Positions 1 to 8,675 of a stretch of 64,000 bases of DNA are shown piece by piece. The stretch is from UMGS973 sp045599945 (GTDB lineage Bacteria > Bacillota > Clostridia > Peptostreptococcales > Anaerovoracaceae). The first letter of the stretch is position 1. Every line of letters begins with the position of its first letter. The notes beneath the pieces are model-generated. The model was not told the DNA's origin and did not search any database. It saw only the letters and a list, made by a program, of their open reading frames with translations. A program made the translations under genes and the position numbers. The DNA is taken from NCBI GenBank assembly GCA_045599945.1, contig JAZRWY010000068.1:1-64000 (forward strand), written 5' to 3'.

Positions 1-961
1 CCATGACAGACTTTGAAACCACAACCGTATAGCTTGCCTCTGCGGCCTTGAACTTCTCTGTTTCGCCGGCTTTCGCTGTTATTACTGCGCTTCCGGTATT
101 CTTTACTGTTACCTCTCCTGTACTGTTATCAACAGCTGCAATGCCGCTATTGGATGAGGAATAGGTCACATCTGCATCCGTATCTTTTGAGAGGCTGTTC
201 ATGAATGGTCCATCAGATATGGACTTTGTCACTCTTTCTGCATCAAACTGCAGGGTAGCGCTCTTTTTTTCCACGTCATAGGAGAGGATATTCTTTAATT
301 CCAAACTGTCCTTATCGTAGGCATAGATATATCCAATGCCTGCATTTTCAAACGTGAAACTAACCTTTCCGCCTTCCTGCACTATATTCTGTATAACCTT
401 TCCATCGCCTCTGAATCCATATGCTCCGTACATGGGATCTTCTAGATTGACATTGGTCCCGGCCTCTATGCCCGTTCCTTTTTCCGGATCATAGCCAAGA
501 TCGATATCCTCCATGCCAAAGTCCTTCAGGATAAAGCTCTGCTGTCCCTTATCATTTTCTAAAGTTACAGATACGTTATATTTTCCCTGTCCGGAATAGC
601 GTATGCCTGCGATGTCCGCGGTAGCTTCATACTGCCATTCACGGGGGCTGGCTTCCGAGTTTTTGACTTCACCCGTAAATTCTCCGCATATGATGTCTGC
701 ATAGTATCCATCCGCAGTATTGCTGGCAGGACATATATGGGCGTCCACGACTTCAACTTCGGAATCACTTTCAACATGCATCTCCAGCGATACGGAACTT
801 TCACCCATGGACCAGTCGGCACTTACCGTAGAAAAAATGGCGCCGCCTTCCTGACTGACTCCTGCTTCTTCAGCAAATGCTGCTCCCTCCGGCATGGAAA
901 AAGTTAAGATTACTGCCATTGCCATGGCTATGGACAGAATGCTTTTTCTTCTGCTTTTCAT
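1..961 (-). CDS. Secreted Ig-like (Big_2-type) domain protein, partial at window start
   Basis: The frame is open from an ATG at 961 down to base 1 without a stop, so the C-terminus lies outside the window. AGGAAGGAG sits 6 nt upstream of the ATG. About 320 residues are visible. They begin with a Sec signal peptide (MKSRRKS, a hydrophobic core, then AFAEEAG as the cleavage region near residue 30). A beta-rich extracellular part follows. Near residues 250-315 the pattern VTYSSSNSGIAAVD then GEVTVKNTGSAVITAKA is characteristic of bacterial Ig-like Big_2 repeats. Such proteins are usually cell-surface or matrix components; the specific ligand cannot be told. The gene is downstream of, and co-directional with, the two-component system at 1112-3654, but a terminator separates them. 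Confidence 0.85.
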   Translation of the reverse strand, partial: MKSRRKSILSIAMAMAVILTFSMPEGAAFAEEAGVSQEGGAIFSTVSADWSMGESSVSLEMHVESDSEVEVVDAHICPASNTADGYYADIICGEFTGEVKNSEASPREWQYEATADIAGIRYSGQGKYNVSVTLENDKGQQSFILKDFGMEDIDLGYDPEKGTGIEAGTNVNLEDPMYGAYGFRGDGKVIQNIVQEGGKVSFTFENAGIGYIYAYDKDSLELKNILSYDVEKKSATLQFDAERVTKSISDGPFMNSLSKDTDADVTYSSSNSGIAAVDNSTGEVTVKNTGSAVITAKAGETEKFKAAEASYTVVVSKSVM

Positions 962-1060
962 TTTGTGCTCCTTCCTCATCGGAAATAATAAGACAATTCT
1001 AAAGCAAGCTTTACGCTTCGTCAATAAGGATACGATGAAAATCCCCTTTATATCTGGCTT

Positions 1061-1097
1061 GAAAAAGAAAAACTCCGGTGGCAATCCGCCACCGGAG
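1061..1097 (-). terminator. Rho-independent terminator of the kinase gene
   Basis: A 10-bp perfect stem (CTCCGGTGGC / GCCACCGGAG, loop AATCC) spans 1073-1097. Read on the minus strand it is followed by TTTTTCTTTTTC. It lies directly after the kinase stop and before the secreted-protein gene, so the two are probably separate transcripts. Confidence 0.85.
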
Positions 1098-1111
1098 ACA
1101 CATATGATACG

Positions 1112-2962
1112 TTATTCTGCATCAAAGATAATGCTTACCTTGAACAGGTCTCCATCAATCTGGATATCCAGATTCCCGTCCTGCATCTTTGTAAGGTCGG
1201 ATGCGATTGCAAGGCCAAGGCCCGAACCTTCGGTATTCCTTGATTCATCGCCCCGTACAAACCTTTCCATGAGCTCTTCTGCCGTGATGTTGAGCTCGTA
1301 CTTTGAAACATTCTTAAATACCGCTTCCGCCTTTTCTCCATTCCTCTTCACATCTATATATACCCTTGTATTCTCCTGTCCGTACTTGCAGATGTTGCTC
1401 AGAATGTTGTCGATGATTCTCCACAGATGTTTTCCGTCTGCATTTACCATCAGGCCTTCCTGAATGGATGCAGCCGGTATCATGCCTGCCTCTTCCAGCC
1501 TTCCCTCATATTCACCCATTGCCTGTGATACCAGCATTCCAAGATCAAGCTTTCTAAGCTCCACCTTGACATTGCCTGTGCTTGCCTTGCTGGCCTCCAC
1601 GATGTCGACTGCAAGTTTCTTGAGTCTCATTGCATTCTGGTCGATGACATCGATGTATTCCTTTGATACATCGTCTGCACCAGCCTCTTCCGCATGCTTC
1701 TTAAGCAGCTGGGAGTAGTTGATGATGGATGTAAGCGGCGTCTTGATGTCGTGGGATACATTGGTGATGAGCTCCGTCTTGAATCTCTCTGACTTCATCT
1801 TCTCATCAACAGCCTTTGATACTGCCTCATTGATACTGTTCAGGTTCTCAGCATGATCCTTGACGCTGCCTACCATGCGATTTGTTTCTATTCTATACTC
1901 ATCATCACCCTCTGAAATCTTTTCAGCGCCCTTAAGCACTTTGCTGTAGTTGATTCCCATGCATGCGATAATGATGAATAGTATGATGCTTGCAATCAAT
2001 ACGATTCCGCTTTCAGTACTATCGCTTGTGAGGATCAGATTGACAAGAAGAATGAGCCCGGCTGCAACGAGCACCTTCCAGATTGATGGGATGGCATGAA
2101 TAAATCTTCCCAGCGCCCTGCATAAGAACGAGCCTGCCTTAACTATGAGCATGTTTTTAAGCAGTGTATGGTTCTTAGCCTGTACCGCTGCTGACATGAG
2201 AAATGCTGTGGCAATGAGACAGATAATGAAGCCTGCCACTGCTGCACAGATCAGGCCTCCCGTTATGCTTTGCCCCGATACTCCGATTACTGCGGCAAAG
2301 AGGCCAGCTATTACAGCGCCCGAAGCTGCAAAATATGCATCTGCATATTTCCTGTCAATCCATCTCAGATGGATCTCGTCGTCCTCTTTTCTTCTTCCTG
2401 CACCAAACATCAGGAATACGAAAAGAAGCAGAGAAAGAATTGCAGCGATTGCCGGCCATGCTGCTAAAGCCGTTTTGTTATCATATGTGAAATGCGCAGC
2501 CTTCTGCACTCTGTCTGGTATGGTTCCTTCCTGCACATCCTTTAAAATATAGGCTGTCATGGTATATGTCATGCCTACGTTTTCTTCTTCTGCCCAGTTT
2601 TTATACTCCGCCACCTTGACATATTCTTCATTCTTTGACCGGTCGTCATGTATTACCTTGCCATTGCTGTCTTCAAGGACGAACTGGATGCCGGGATATT
2701 CGCTCTGTTCTTCAGTATAGCTGAAATCCAGCGTTCCATCATCTTTCCAGTATGCATGCTTATTCCATGCTTCTGCCTGCTGATTATATACCACGCTCTC
2801 CATGAGCCTATTCTCGTAGGCGTCATAGCCCATGGCGAAGAGCCCATGATCTGCCGCAAGCAATATGACAATGCCGCCTGCAACAACCGAGAATGTAGTC
2901 GTAACCGCCAGCAGGAATGCTATTATCACCTTTGCAGCGCTATTTCTTCTTAACTTATCCAT
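1112..2962 (-). CDS. Membrane sensor histidine kinase (VanS/OmpR-partner type)
   Basis: The protein has 616 aa. TM1 is at about residues 11-35, followed by an extracytoplasmic loop of about 130 residues. Several further membrane segments lie between about 168 and 335, which is more than the usual two and resembles a group of clostridial kinases with a multi-pass linker. The HisKA H-box NVSHDIKTPLTS places the phospho-acceptor at His404. The HATPase domain follows, with an N-box region and the G-box GSGLGLAIA near residue 590. The start codon overlaps the stop of the upstream response regulator by one base (TAATG), so the pair is translationally coupled. The stimulus is unknown; the downstream secreted protein is a possible target but only by position. 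Confidence 0.93.
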   Translation of the reverse strand: MDKLRRNSAAKVIIAFLLAVTTTFSVVAGGIVILLAADHGLFAMGYDAYENRLMESVVYNQQAEAWNKHAYWKDDGTLDFSYTEEQSEYPGIQFVLEDSNGKVIHDDRSKNEEYVKVAEYKNWAEEENVGMTYTMTAYILKDVQEGTIPDRVQKAAHFTYDNKTALAAWPAIAAILSLLLFVFLMFGAGRRKEDDEIHLRWIDRKYADAYFAASGAVIAGLFAAVIGVSGQSITGGLICAAVAGFIICLIATAFLMSAAVQAKNHTLLKNMLIVKAGSFLCRALGRFIHAIPSIWKVLVAAGLILLVNLILTSDSTESGIVLIASIILFIIIACMGINYSKVLKGAEKISEGDDEYRIETNRMVGSVKDHAENLNSINEAVSKAVDEKMKSERFKTELITNVSHDIKTPLTSIINYSQLLKKHAEEAGADDVSKEYIDVIDQNAMRLKKLAVDIVEASKASTGNVKVELRKLDLGMLVSQAMGEYEGRLEEAGMIPAASIQEGLMVNADGKHLWRIIDNILSNICKYGQENTRVYIDVKRNGEKAEAVFKNVSKYELNITAEELMERFVRGDESRNTEGSGLGLAIASDLTKMQDGNLDIQIDGDLFKVSIIFDAE

Positions 2963-3654
2963 TAACGTCTCACCCTTTCCATCTTGTATCCCTGGCCCCA
3001 GACAACCTTCAGGTATCTTGGCTCTGCAGGGTTTACTTCAATCTTTTCACGCAGGTGGCGGATATGGACGGTCACTGTGTTCTCATTTCCAAAGCTTGCT
3101 TCCTCCCACACTTTCTCATAGATATCCTTTGGCGAGAATACCTTGTCCGGATTTGACATGAGGAGCTTCAGTATGTCATATTCCTTAGGCGTAAGAGATA
3201 TGAATTCTCCGTCTACTGAAACCTCCTTGGACCTGTCATTTAATACAATGCCTCCGATGACAATCTTCTCGTCCATGTTACGCGCACCTTTCCCCATGTA
3301 TCTTCTCAGGTTGGACTTCACTCTTGCTGCTACCTCAATCATGTTGAACGGCTTTGTGACATAGTCGTCTGCACCAATGTTCAGGCCCAGAATCTTATCT
3401 GCATCCTCACTCTTTGCAGAAAGAAATATGACCGGCATGTCATATTTTTCTCTGATCTTTGAAATGCATGTCATTCCGTCCATTACAGGCATCATGATAT
3501 CCAGAAGCACCAGATGAATGTCATTTTCTTCGATGACCTCAAGCGCCTCTCTTCCATTATATGCCTGAAATATGTCATAGCCTTCTGCTGACAGACAGAT
3601 CGAAAGAGCATTCACAATATCTTTTTCATCATCACAAATCAGTACATTATACAT
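2962..3654 (-). CDS. OmpR/PhoB-family response regulator
   Basis: The protein has 230 aa from the ATG at 3654, chosen because GGAGG lies 8 nt upstream; a GTG 15 nt further out has no such site. The receiver domain (about 1-118) has the acidic pair DD at 8-9, phospho-acceptor Asp52 in LLDIMMPVMDG and Lys in KPF. The C-terminal winged helix (about 130-228) includes LTPKEYDILKLL and the recognition-helix region NTVTVHIRHLREKI. It is a DNA-binding transcription factor phosphorylated by the kinase encoded immediately downstream. Its regulon cannot be read from the sequence. Confidence 0.95.
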   Translation of the reverse strand: MYNVLICDDEKDIVNALSICLSAEGYDIFQAYNGREALEVIEENDIHLVLLDIMMPVMDGMTCISKIREKYDMPVIFLSAKSEDADKILGLNIGADDYVTKPFNMIEVAARVKSNLRRYMGKGARNMDEKIVIGGIVLNDRSKEVSVDGEFISLTPKEYDILKLLMSNPDKVFSPKDIYEKVWEEASFGNENTVTVHIRHLREKIEVNPAEPRYLKVVWGQGYKMERVRR

Positions 3655-3770
3655 ATATCCAACCTCCACCTATATTATCTCCATATGGTGATTAAGAAAA
3701 AAGTGCCTAACTTATTAAGAATTGATTAATTTCATTGTAGCATACAACTGTCAAAATGATTGAGACATGA

Positions 3771-3799
3771 AAAGAGGCAATGACTACGCACTGCCTCCG
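3771..3799 (-). terminator. Terminator of the aldolase/kinase operon
   Basis: On the minus strand the stem GAGGCA(A/G)TG...GCCTC is followed by TTTTC, directly after the stop of the TM1266-like gene. It marks the 3' end of the operon that starts with GtrA. Confidence 0.65.
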
Positions 3800-3803
3800 G
3801 AAT

Positions 3804-4061
3804 TCATTCCTCTGCTATGACATTGGAGAAATTAATCTTTGCGGAAACGCCTTCCAGCTTCCCTATTTTTCCTGCAAGGGAGTTGATTACTGTCTCCGGT
3901 GCATCGATTGCCACCGCAATGATATTCACATTTCTCTTTCTGTACGGGATTCCCATTCGTCCAATCACATGCTCCCGGCATCCGGAAAGCAGCTCATTCA
4001 ATGCTTCTACAGAGTCCGGATTCTCCACAATGATGGATATGACTGCAACTCTCGTCTTCAT
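3804..4061 (-). CDS. TM1266-family (iron-only hydrogenase system regulator) ACT-like protein
   Basis: This 85-aa protein has the family's characteristic run: VISIIVENPDSVEALNELL, then GRMGIPYRKRNVNIIAVAIDAP, then SLAGKIGKLEGVSAK. The family is an ACT/NikR-C-like fold, annotated from its neighbourhood with [FeFe]-hydrogenase maturation genes. The molecular role is not settled. GAGGG lies 7 nt before the ATG. Here it is the last gene of an apparent carbohydrate operon (13-nt gap to the aldolase) and no hydrogenase gene is in the window. A regulatory or ligand-sensing role for this operon is inference. Confidence 0.85.
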   Translation of the reverse strand: MKTRVAVISIIVENPDSVEALNELLSGCREHVIGRMGIPYRKRNVNIIAVAIDAPETVINSLAGKIGKLEGVSAKINFSNVIAEE

Positions 4062-4074
4062 AATATTTCCCTCT

Positions 4075-4989
4075 CTAGAATTTTCTCTTTGCCATTTCTT
4101 CTATTTCCATGCAGTTTTCAAAAGCCTCCTCCAGAGACCTTCCCACTGCACACATGCCATGATGCGCCATGATGGTTCCCTTTCGGTCTCCAAGGCCCTT
4201 TACCGTATTCTTCGCCAGCTTTGCTGTGCCGGAAAGTCCATAGGCAGATAGTTCCACATCCTTCATTCCCTTTTCACAGGCCGCATAGATGCTGGCATAT
4301 GTCTGATGTGTGTGAATGACTGCATTCACATCGTCCCTTGTCTTATATATTTCTGCGTGGAGGCTCTTTTCAGAGGTCGGCTTCAGTTCTCCTTCGTATT
4401 CACCGGTCTCAATGTCCACCTTCACCATGTCCCCGGGAGTCAGTCTGTCATAAGATATGCCGGACGGGGTCACCAGCATGGTTTTCTCGTCCAGTCTCAC
4501 CGACAGATTTCCCCACGTTCCGGATACCAGGCCTTCTTCTGCCATCCTGTTTCCATATTCCACGAGCCGGCTTCTCTGCTTTTCTTCTTCCGGATCCATG
4601 TTTTCCAGAATTCTTCCGGTGACTGCCCGCGCGTCTCCTTCTTCTGCCGCCGAATACTTCTTCAGATAAACACTGCGCATCAGCTTTGCTTCTAGCGGAG
4701 GCAGTTTCTTTACGCCTCCGAGAACCTCACCGGCAAGATAGATAAAACAGGCTTTTTCCAGCACTTCCATGGCAACCTTTGCTTCTCTTTCGCTCCTTCC
4801 GAAGCTGGCTGCATAGCCTTCTCTTACCAATACTGCTGCCTGATGCTTCAGCGCTTTTTTCACATCATGCTCGTCCACAATTCTGATCCTTGTGCCCAGA
4901 ATCTGTGCCGTATCATCGAGAAACGGCCGGAAGCCTCTTCCTTTTTTCAATACAGCCATGGCATATTTCGGTGTATCTATATGGATCAT
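4075..4989 (-). CDS. Class II aldolase/adducin-family protein with extra N-terminal domain
   Basis: The protein has 304 aa. Residues about 135-304 form a complete class II (zinc) aldolase domain: GTWGNLSVR (substrate/phosphate loop), VTPSGISYDRL, HAEIYKTRDDVNAVIHTHQTYAS (metal His pair) and AHHGMCAVGRS. The family cleaves sugar phosphates such as fuculose-1-P or ribulose-5-P type substrates into DHAP plus an aldehyde; this substrate is unknown. Residues about 30-120 look like a second, degenerate C-terminal half of the same fold: VREGYAASFGRSEREAK aligns with the AHHGMCAVGRSLEEAF strand, but the HHG metal ligand is lost. GGAGGT is 8 nt upstream, inside the end of the kinase gene. Confidence 0.85.
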   Translation of the reverse strand: MIHIDTPKYAMAVLKKGRGFRPFLDDTAQILGTRIRIVDEHDVKKALKHQAAVLVREGYAASFGRSEREAKVAMEVLEKACFIYLAGEVLGGVKKLPPLEAKLMRSVYLKKYSAAEEGDARAVTGRILENMDPEEEKQRSRLVEYGNRMAEEGLVSGTWGNLSVRLDEKTMLVTPSGISYDRLTPGDMVKVDIETGEYEGELKPTSEKSLHAEIYKTRDDVNAVIHTHQTYASIYAACEKGMKDVELSAYGLSGTAKLAKNTVKGLGDRKGTIMAHHGMCAVGRSLEEAFENCMEIEEMAKRKF

Positions 4990-4991
4990 CG

Positions 4992-6524
4992 CTATGCACC
5001 TCCTGTAAATCTCTCGCCGTTTGCCTGCTTATATGCCTGTTTCAGGCTTTTATACACATGCTTGTAATCCTCGAACAGCTTATTGTAGATTTTTCTGTTT
5101 TCCGGATTCGGAACATATTTCCTGTCAACCTGGACAAACTCCTTGACCTTGCTGAAATCCTCGATTTCTCCAAGTCCGATCAGTGCCGTTGCCGCTGCTC
5201 CCAGCGCACCGGCATTTTTCGGATTCTTTATGGTTTCAAAGCTCATTCCTGTCACATCCGCAATGATCTGCATCCACGGATCGTTTAACGCACCGCCGCC
5301 TGCAATTCTCAGATTGGCGCAGGTAAAGCCGTAATCCTCTCTGTAATTATCCATGATCCACCGCAGGTTAAAAGCGATTCCTTCATACATCGCCCGGAGC
5401 ATGTGGGCTCTGGAATGGTTCATGGACAGATTGAACATGGTTCCTCTTGTTGTCGTTGAAGATACCGGACATCTTTCTCCCAGCATCCATGGGGTGAATA
5501 TGAGATCCTCTGAACCTGGAGGCACCTTGCCAACCTCTTCATTCATCCGGTCAAAAATCTGGTCCCCCAGCTGCTTCAGCTCTTCCGGATAGAACTTCTC
5601 CTGCAGCCACCGGATGTTTGCTCCTGCCGATTCTGTGATTCCGGCAATGAGCAGCATGTTCTTGTCTGCTGACTGAATCGGTGCCGCTCCTCTTCTGAAT
5701 TTATTCTTGTTCTTTGTTGCCACTGTAACCCAGGCAGAAGTTCCAAGATAGATATGTGCATCCTCATCTTCGCACATGCCCGTTCCGACCGCTGCCGCCT
5801 GTACATCATCACAGCCGCCGAATACAGGCGTTCCTTCCCGAAGTCCCATCTGCTCTGCAGCATCCGGGAGCAATCCTCCCATGTCATCGGTGCTGCCGCA
5901 AAGCGGCGGCAGTTTCTCCATATCCATTCCGACCAGTTTCAGAACGCCCATCCATTCTTTCTTCTTCAAATCCAGTGCAAAAGAGGACGCTCCGGATATT
6001 TCCGTAAACATTCCTCCGGTACACATGTATCGCATGAATCCGTTGACATCCAGAATCTTTTCGGTCTTTGCCCAGATGTCCGGGCGCTCTTCCTTCAGCC
6101 AGATTACCTTGGCCAGAACATCCTTTCCCATGATCGGTGTACCTGAGAACAGGGAAAAGATTCCTTTTCCGCCGACCTTGTTCATGATCTCCGCTGCCTG
6201 TTTTTCCGCTCTTCCATCGACCCATGTGATATTCCGGTAGAGAAGATTGCCGTACTTGTCCACAGGAATGATTCCCTGTGCCTGCGTAGAAAAAATAACA
6301 CCTTTGACATCTTCCGGATCAATTCCGGTCTCTTCCATGATTCTTTTTGATGCTCTGCATGACTTTTCCCAATAATCCATGGGGTTCTGCTCCACCCAGG
6401 CCGGCTTTGGATAATATGTCGGATAGCTTTCCGCTGCGGTTGCTACAATGTTTCCATTAAAATCTACCAGCACTGCCTTGTCTGAACTGGTCCCCAGGTC
6501 ATGCGCCATGATATACTTGCTCAT
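4992..6524 (-). CDS. FGGY-family carbohydrate kinase (xylulokinase-like)
   Basis: The protein has 510 aa, the usual FGGY length. The N-terminal actin-like ATPase fold begins AHDLGTSSDKAVLVD. The pattern ITWVDGRAEKQ matches the FGGY sugar-site region. CDDVQAAAVGTG contains the catalytic Asp. The C-terminal signature is LRIAGGGALNDPWMQIIADVTG. These enzymes phosphorylate ketoses or polyols with ATP. Placement between an aminotransferase (8-nt gap) and an aldolase (2-nt gap) suggests that its product is the aldolase substrate. Xylulokinase is the closest named class, but the partner genes of xylose catabolism are absent, so no symbol is given. Confidence 0.88.
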   Translation of the reverse strand: MSKYIMAHDLGTSSDKAVLVDFNGNIVATAAESYPTYYPKPAWVEQNPMDYWEKSCRASKRIMEETGIDPEDVKGVIFSTQAQGIIPVDKYGNLLYRNITWVDGRAEKQAAEIMNKVGGKGIFSLFSGTPIMGKDVLAKVIWLKEERPDIWAKTEKILDVNGFMRYMCTGGMFTEISGASSFALDLKKKEWMGVLKLVGMDMEKLPPLCGSTDDMGGLLPDAAEQMGLREGTPVFGGCDDVQAAAVGTGMCEDEDAHIYLGTSAWVTVATKNKNKFRRGAAPIQSADKNMLLIAGITESAGANIRWLQEKFYPEELKQLGDQIFDRMNEEVGKVPPGSEDLIFTPWMLGERCPVSSTTTRGTMFNLSMNHSRAHMLRAMYEGIAFNLRWIMDNYREDYGFTCANLRIAGGGALNDPWMQIIADVTGMSFETIKNPKNAGALGAAATALIGLGEIEDFSKVKEFVQVDRKYVPNPENRKIYNKLFEDYKHVYKSLKQAYKQANGERFTGGA

Positions 6525-6532
6525 AACTTCCC

Positions 6533-8023
6533 CTACTTACATTTTTCCGTTCTTACTACCTGTTGAAATACCTTTTCAAATCTGTTCAGCGCTTCATCAA
6601 TCACTTCATCCGTATCTGCAAGAGAGGTATACATTCTGCTTCCGGCAAGCGTAACCAGTCCATTTGCCATGTATGCAGCGCCCATGCGTTCCATGGAATC
6701 TTTTCTCTCATACATCATGTCCTTGTTTTTCAGAAGCCCGATGGCAGATTTCAGCATACAGCCGGAAGAAAAGTCAAAACTCATTGCTCCCGTACATTCC
6801 AGATGCACGATGGAGCCCTGGTTATATGCGACAAACGGAAGCCCGTATTTATCCAGCAGACCCTGAAGCCCGTCGCAGAGCCTGTCTCCGGCTCTGCCTG
6901 CCACTTCACAGGCATTGGTCTTTTCAATCATCCGGATGGCTGTGCATCCTGCCAGTGAAGACAACGGATTTGCGGCAAGCGTTCCGCCGACATATGCTCT
7001 ATGTCCTTTGTTTCCCAGTCCTGCAGCCATGATGGATGCATATTCTTTCTTTCCGCCTACGCCGCCGGCTGCCGGATAGCCGCCTGCAACGATTTTTCCG
7101 AAAATCGTCAGATCGGGGACAATGTCAAAGAAGCCCTGCGCTCCGGAAAGAGCAACACGGAATCCTGTAACAACTTCATCGAAGATCAGCAGCGCCCCAT
7201 ATTGATCGCACAGCGCTCTGACACCCCGGTTATATTCCATTGCCACCGGCCGGGTTCCGCTTTCCGGTCCTACCGGTTCGATGATGACAGCCGCTGTTCC
7301 TCCCTTGAATCGGTTCATCTTCAGCGTTCTTTCCAGCATTTCCAGATCGTTTGGCCGCACTTCATCGGTTGTCTTATATGCCCCTCTCGGAATACCATGG
7401 GATTCCAGAAGATTTCTGGATCCCGGAATCTTCAGCCCATATACCATCTGATCCGACCATCCATGGTATGCTCCGCCGATTTTAATGACCCTCTTGTGTC
7501 CTGTTGCAATTCTTGAAATGCGAAGCGCTGCCATGACAGACTCTGTACCGGAGCCAAGCATCCGGAACATCTCCACTGCAGGCATATGCTTATGAATCTC
7601 TTTTGCAATGAGGAGCTCTGCCTCATGAAGCAGCCCTGTGACCGGTCCGCATTCCTCAATGAGATTCGTCACAACCTTCCGGATTGGTTCATAATTGCTG
7701 CCCAGAATGGTCGGACCGCCTGCCTGAAGAAAGTCTATGTATTCATTGCCGTCCTGATCATAAAGATGCGCACCATCCGCCTTGCGGAAGGCAACCGGAA
7801 ACGGCTTGTTGAATGCAAGGTTATGCTGCACGCCGCCGGGTATGTATTCCTTTGCCTCTTCATAGATTGCCTTTGAAGAAGCACATTTCTCATCGTAATA
7901 TTTCAGTACTTCGTTTTCGTAATAATCGTCATTCACTTCCCAGATCGGCTCACTTGTGAGCTTTTTCAATCTCGCATTTATGAGTTCCGGGTCTTCCCAT
8001 CTAGATATTCCGCAATTCATCAT
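6533..8023 (-). CDS. Class III PLP-dependent aminotransferase (glutamate-1-semialdehyde aminomutase-like)
   Basis: The protein has 496 aa. Family features are EYIPGGVQHNLAF near the N-terminus, LLIFDEVVTGFR (Asp binding the PLP ring nitrogen) and FGKIVAGGYPAAGGVGGKK with the Schiff-base lysine in FGK. The fold is that of class III (omega) aminotransferases and GSA aminomutases. No heme biosynthesis gene is adjacent, so a GSA aminomutase role in heme synthesis is unlikely. It more plausibly transfers an amino group on a sugar or amino-alcohol handled by the kinase and aldolase downstream; that is inference. GGAGG lies 8-9 nt upstream; the first 23 nt overlap the end of the GtrA gene. Confidence 0.88.
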   Translation of the reverse strand: MMNCGISRWEDPELINARLKKLTSEPIWEVNDDYYENEVLKYYDEKCASSKAIYEEAKEYIPGGVQHNLAFNKPFPVAFRKADGAHLYDQDGNEYIDFLQAGGPTILGSNYEPIRKVVTNLIEECGPVTGLLHEAELLIAKEIHKHMPAVEMFRMLGSGTESVMAALRISRIATGHKRVIKIGGAYHGWSDQMVYGLKIPGSRNLLESHGIPRGAYKTTDEVRPNDLEMLERTLKMNRFKGGTAAVIIEPVGPESGTRPVAMEYNRGVRALCDQYGALLIFDEVVTGFRVALSGAQGFFDIVPDLTIFGKIVAGGYPAAGGVGGKKEYASIMAAGLGNKGHRAYVGGTLAANPLSSLAGCTAIRMIEKTNACEVAGRAGDRLCDGLQGLLDKYGLPFVAYNQGSIVHLECTGAMSFDFSSGCMLKSAIGLLKNKDMMYERKDSMERMGAAYMANGLVTLAGSRMYTSLADTDEVIDEALNRFEKVFQQVVRTEKCK

Positions 8024-8483
8024 TGGATTTTGCCTCCTTTGCCTTTGCTGCCCTTTTGTTCGTATTCATGCTTCCCCGATATACATAGAATCTGTCATAC
8101 AGAAATTCTGTTGTAAGGTTGCAGGCCATTGTCAGTCCCAGGATGACATAGCTGTTCCATCCCAGCTGATCCAGATAGTTTCCTCCCCACGTGGACAGCG
8201 GTGTAAATACACAATAGAATGCAAATACCTTTGCCATGGCAACAGGCACATTATTTGCAGACTTGAATGTAAATTCTCTGTTTAATGTGAAATTCCACAG
8301 CACTGAGAGAATCAGCGCTATCAGGTAGCAGGGCCAGTACGGCCAGGTTGTAATATGATCCAGCAGCCAGAAAGATACTGCTTCAATAACTCCTGCGGAG
8401 ATGGAAAACAGGACAAACTTTACAACCTGTTCCTTATTCTCTCTGCTGGATAATTTCTGATCTACGTTAAACTGTTCTTTCAT
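8001..8483 (-). CDS. GtrA-family membrane protein
   Basis: The protein has 160 aa from the ATG at 8483, chosen because GGAGA lies 7 nt upstream; an in-frame ATG 33 nt further out has no site. Four membrane helices fit KFVLFSISAGVIEAVSFWLL, YWPCYLIALILSVLWNF, MAKVFAFYCVFTPLSTW and SYVILGLTMACNLTTEF. The motif FTLNREFTF is typical of the family. GtrA-like proteins are proposed flippases for undecaprenyl-phosphate-linked sugars in O-antigen or teichoic acid decoration. As first gene of this operon it links the downstream sugar enzymes to an envelope glycan at least as well as to catabolism. Confidence 0.85.
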   Translation of the reverse strand: MKEQFNVDQKLSSRENKEQVVKFVLFSISAGVIEAVSFWLLDHITTWPYWPCYLIALILSVLWNFTLNREFTFKSANNVPVAMAKVFAFYCVFTPLSTWGGNYLDQLGWNSYVILGLTMACNLTTEFLYDRFYVYRGSMNTNKRAAKAKEAKSNDELRNI

Positions 8484-8675
8484 GTTCTCTTCTCCGAAAT
8501 TTCTTTTCGATACCATTATACCTTACGCAAAAGATGAATACCATCTGTTTTTCCAATCTGAAGACCTTCTGCTCTTTTGAAAAACTTGGGGAAAAGCAGG
8601 AAAAAAAGGTGCAGTCACTAATTATTTGGTGTATAATATGACCAGGCCTGTTGTTTGTGGAAAAGGAGAATCAAA

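Noticed and set aside
894..1463. Plus-strand open frame of 189 codons
   Set aside because: It overlaps the signal peptide of the secreted protein and the kinase C-terminus, both strongly supported on the minus strand.
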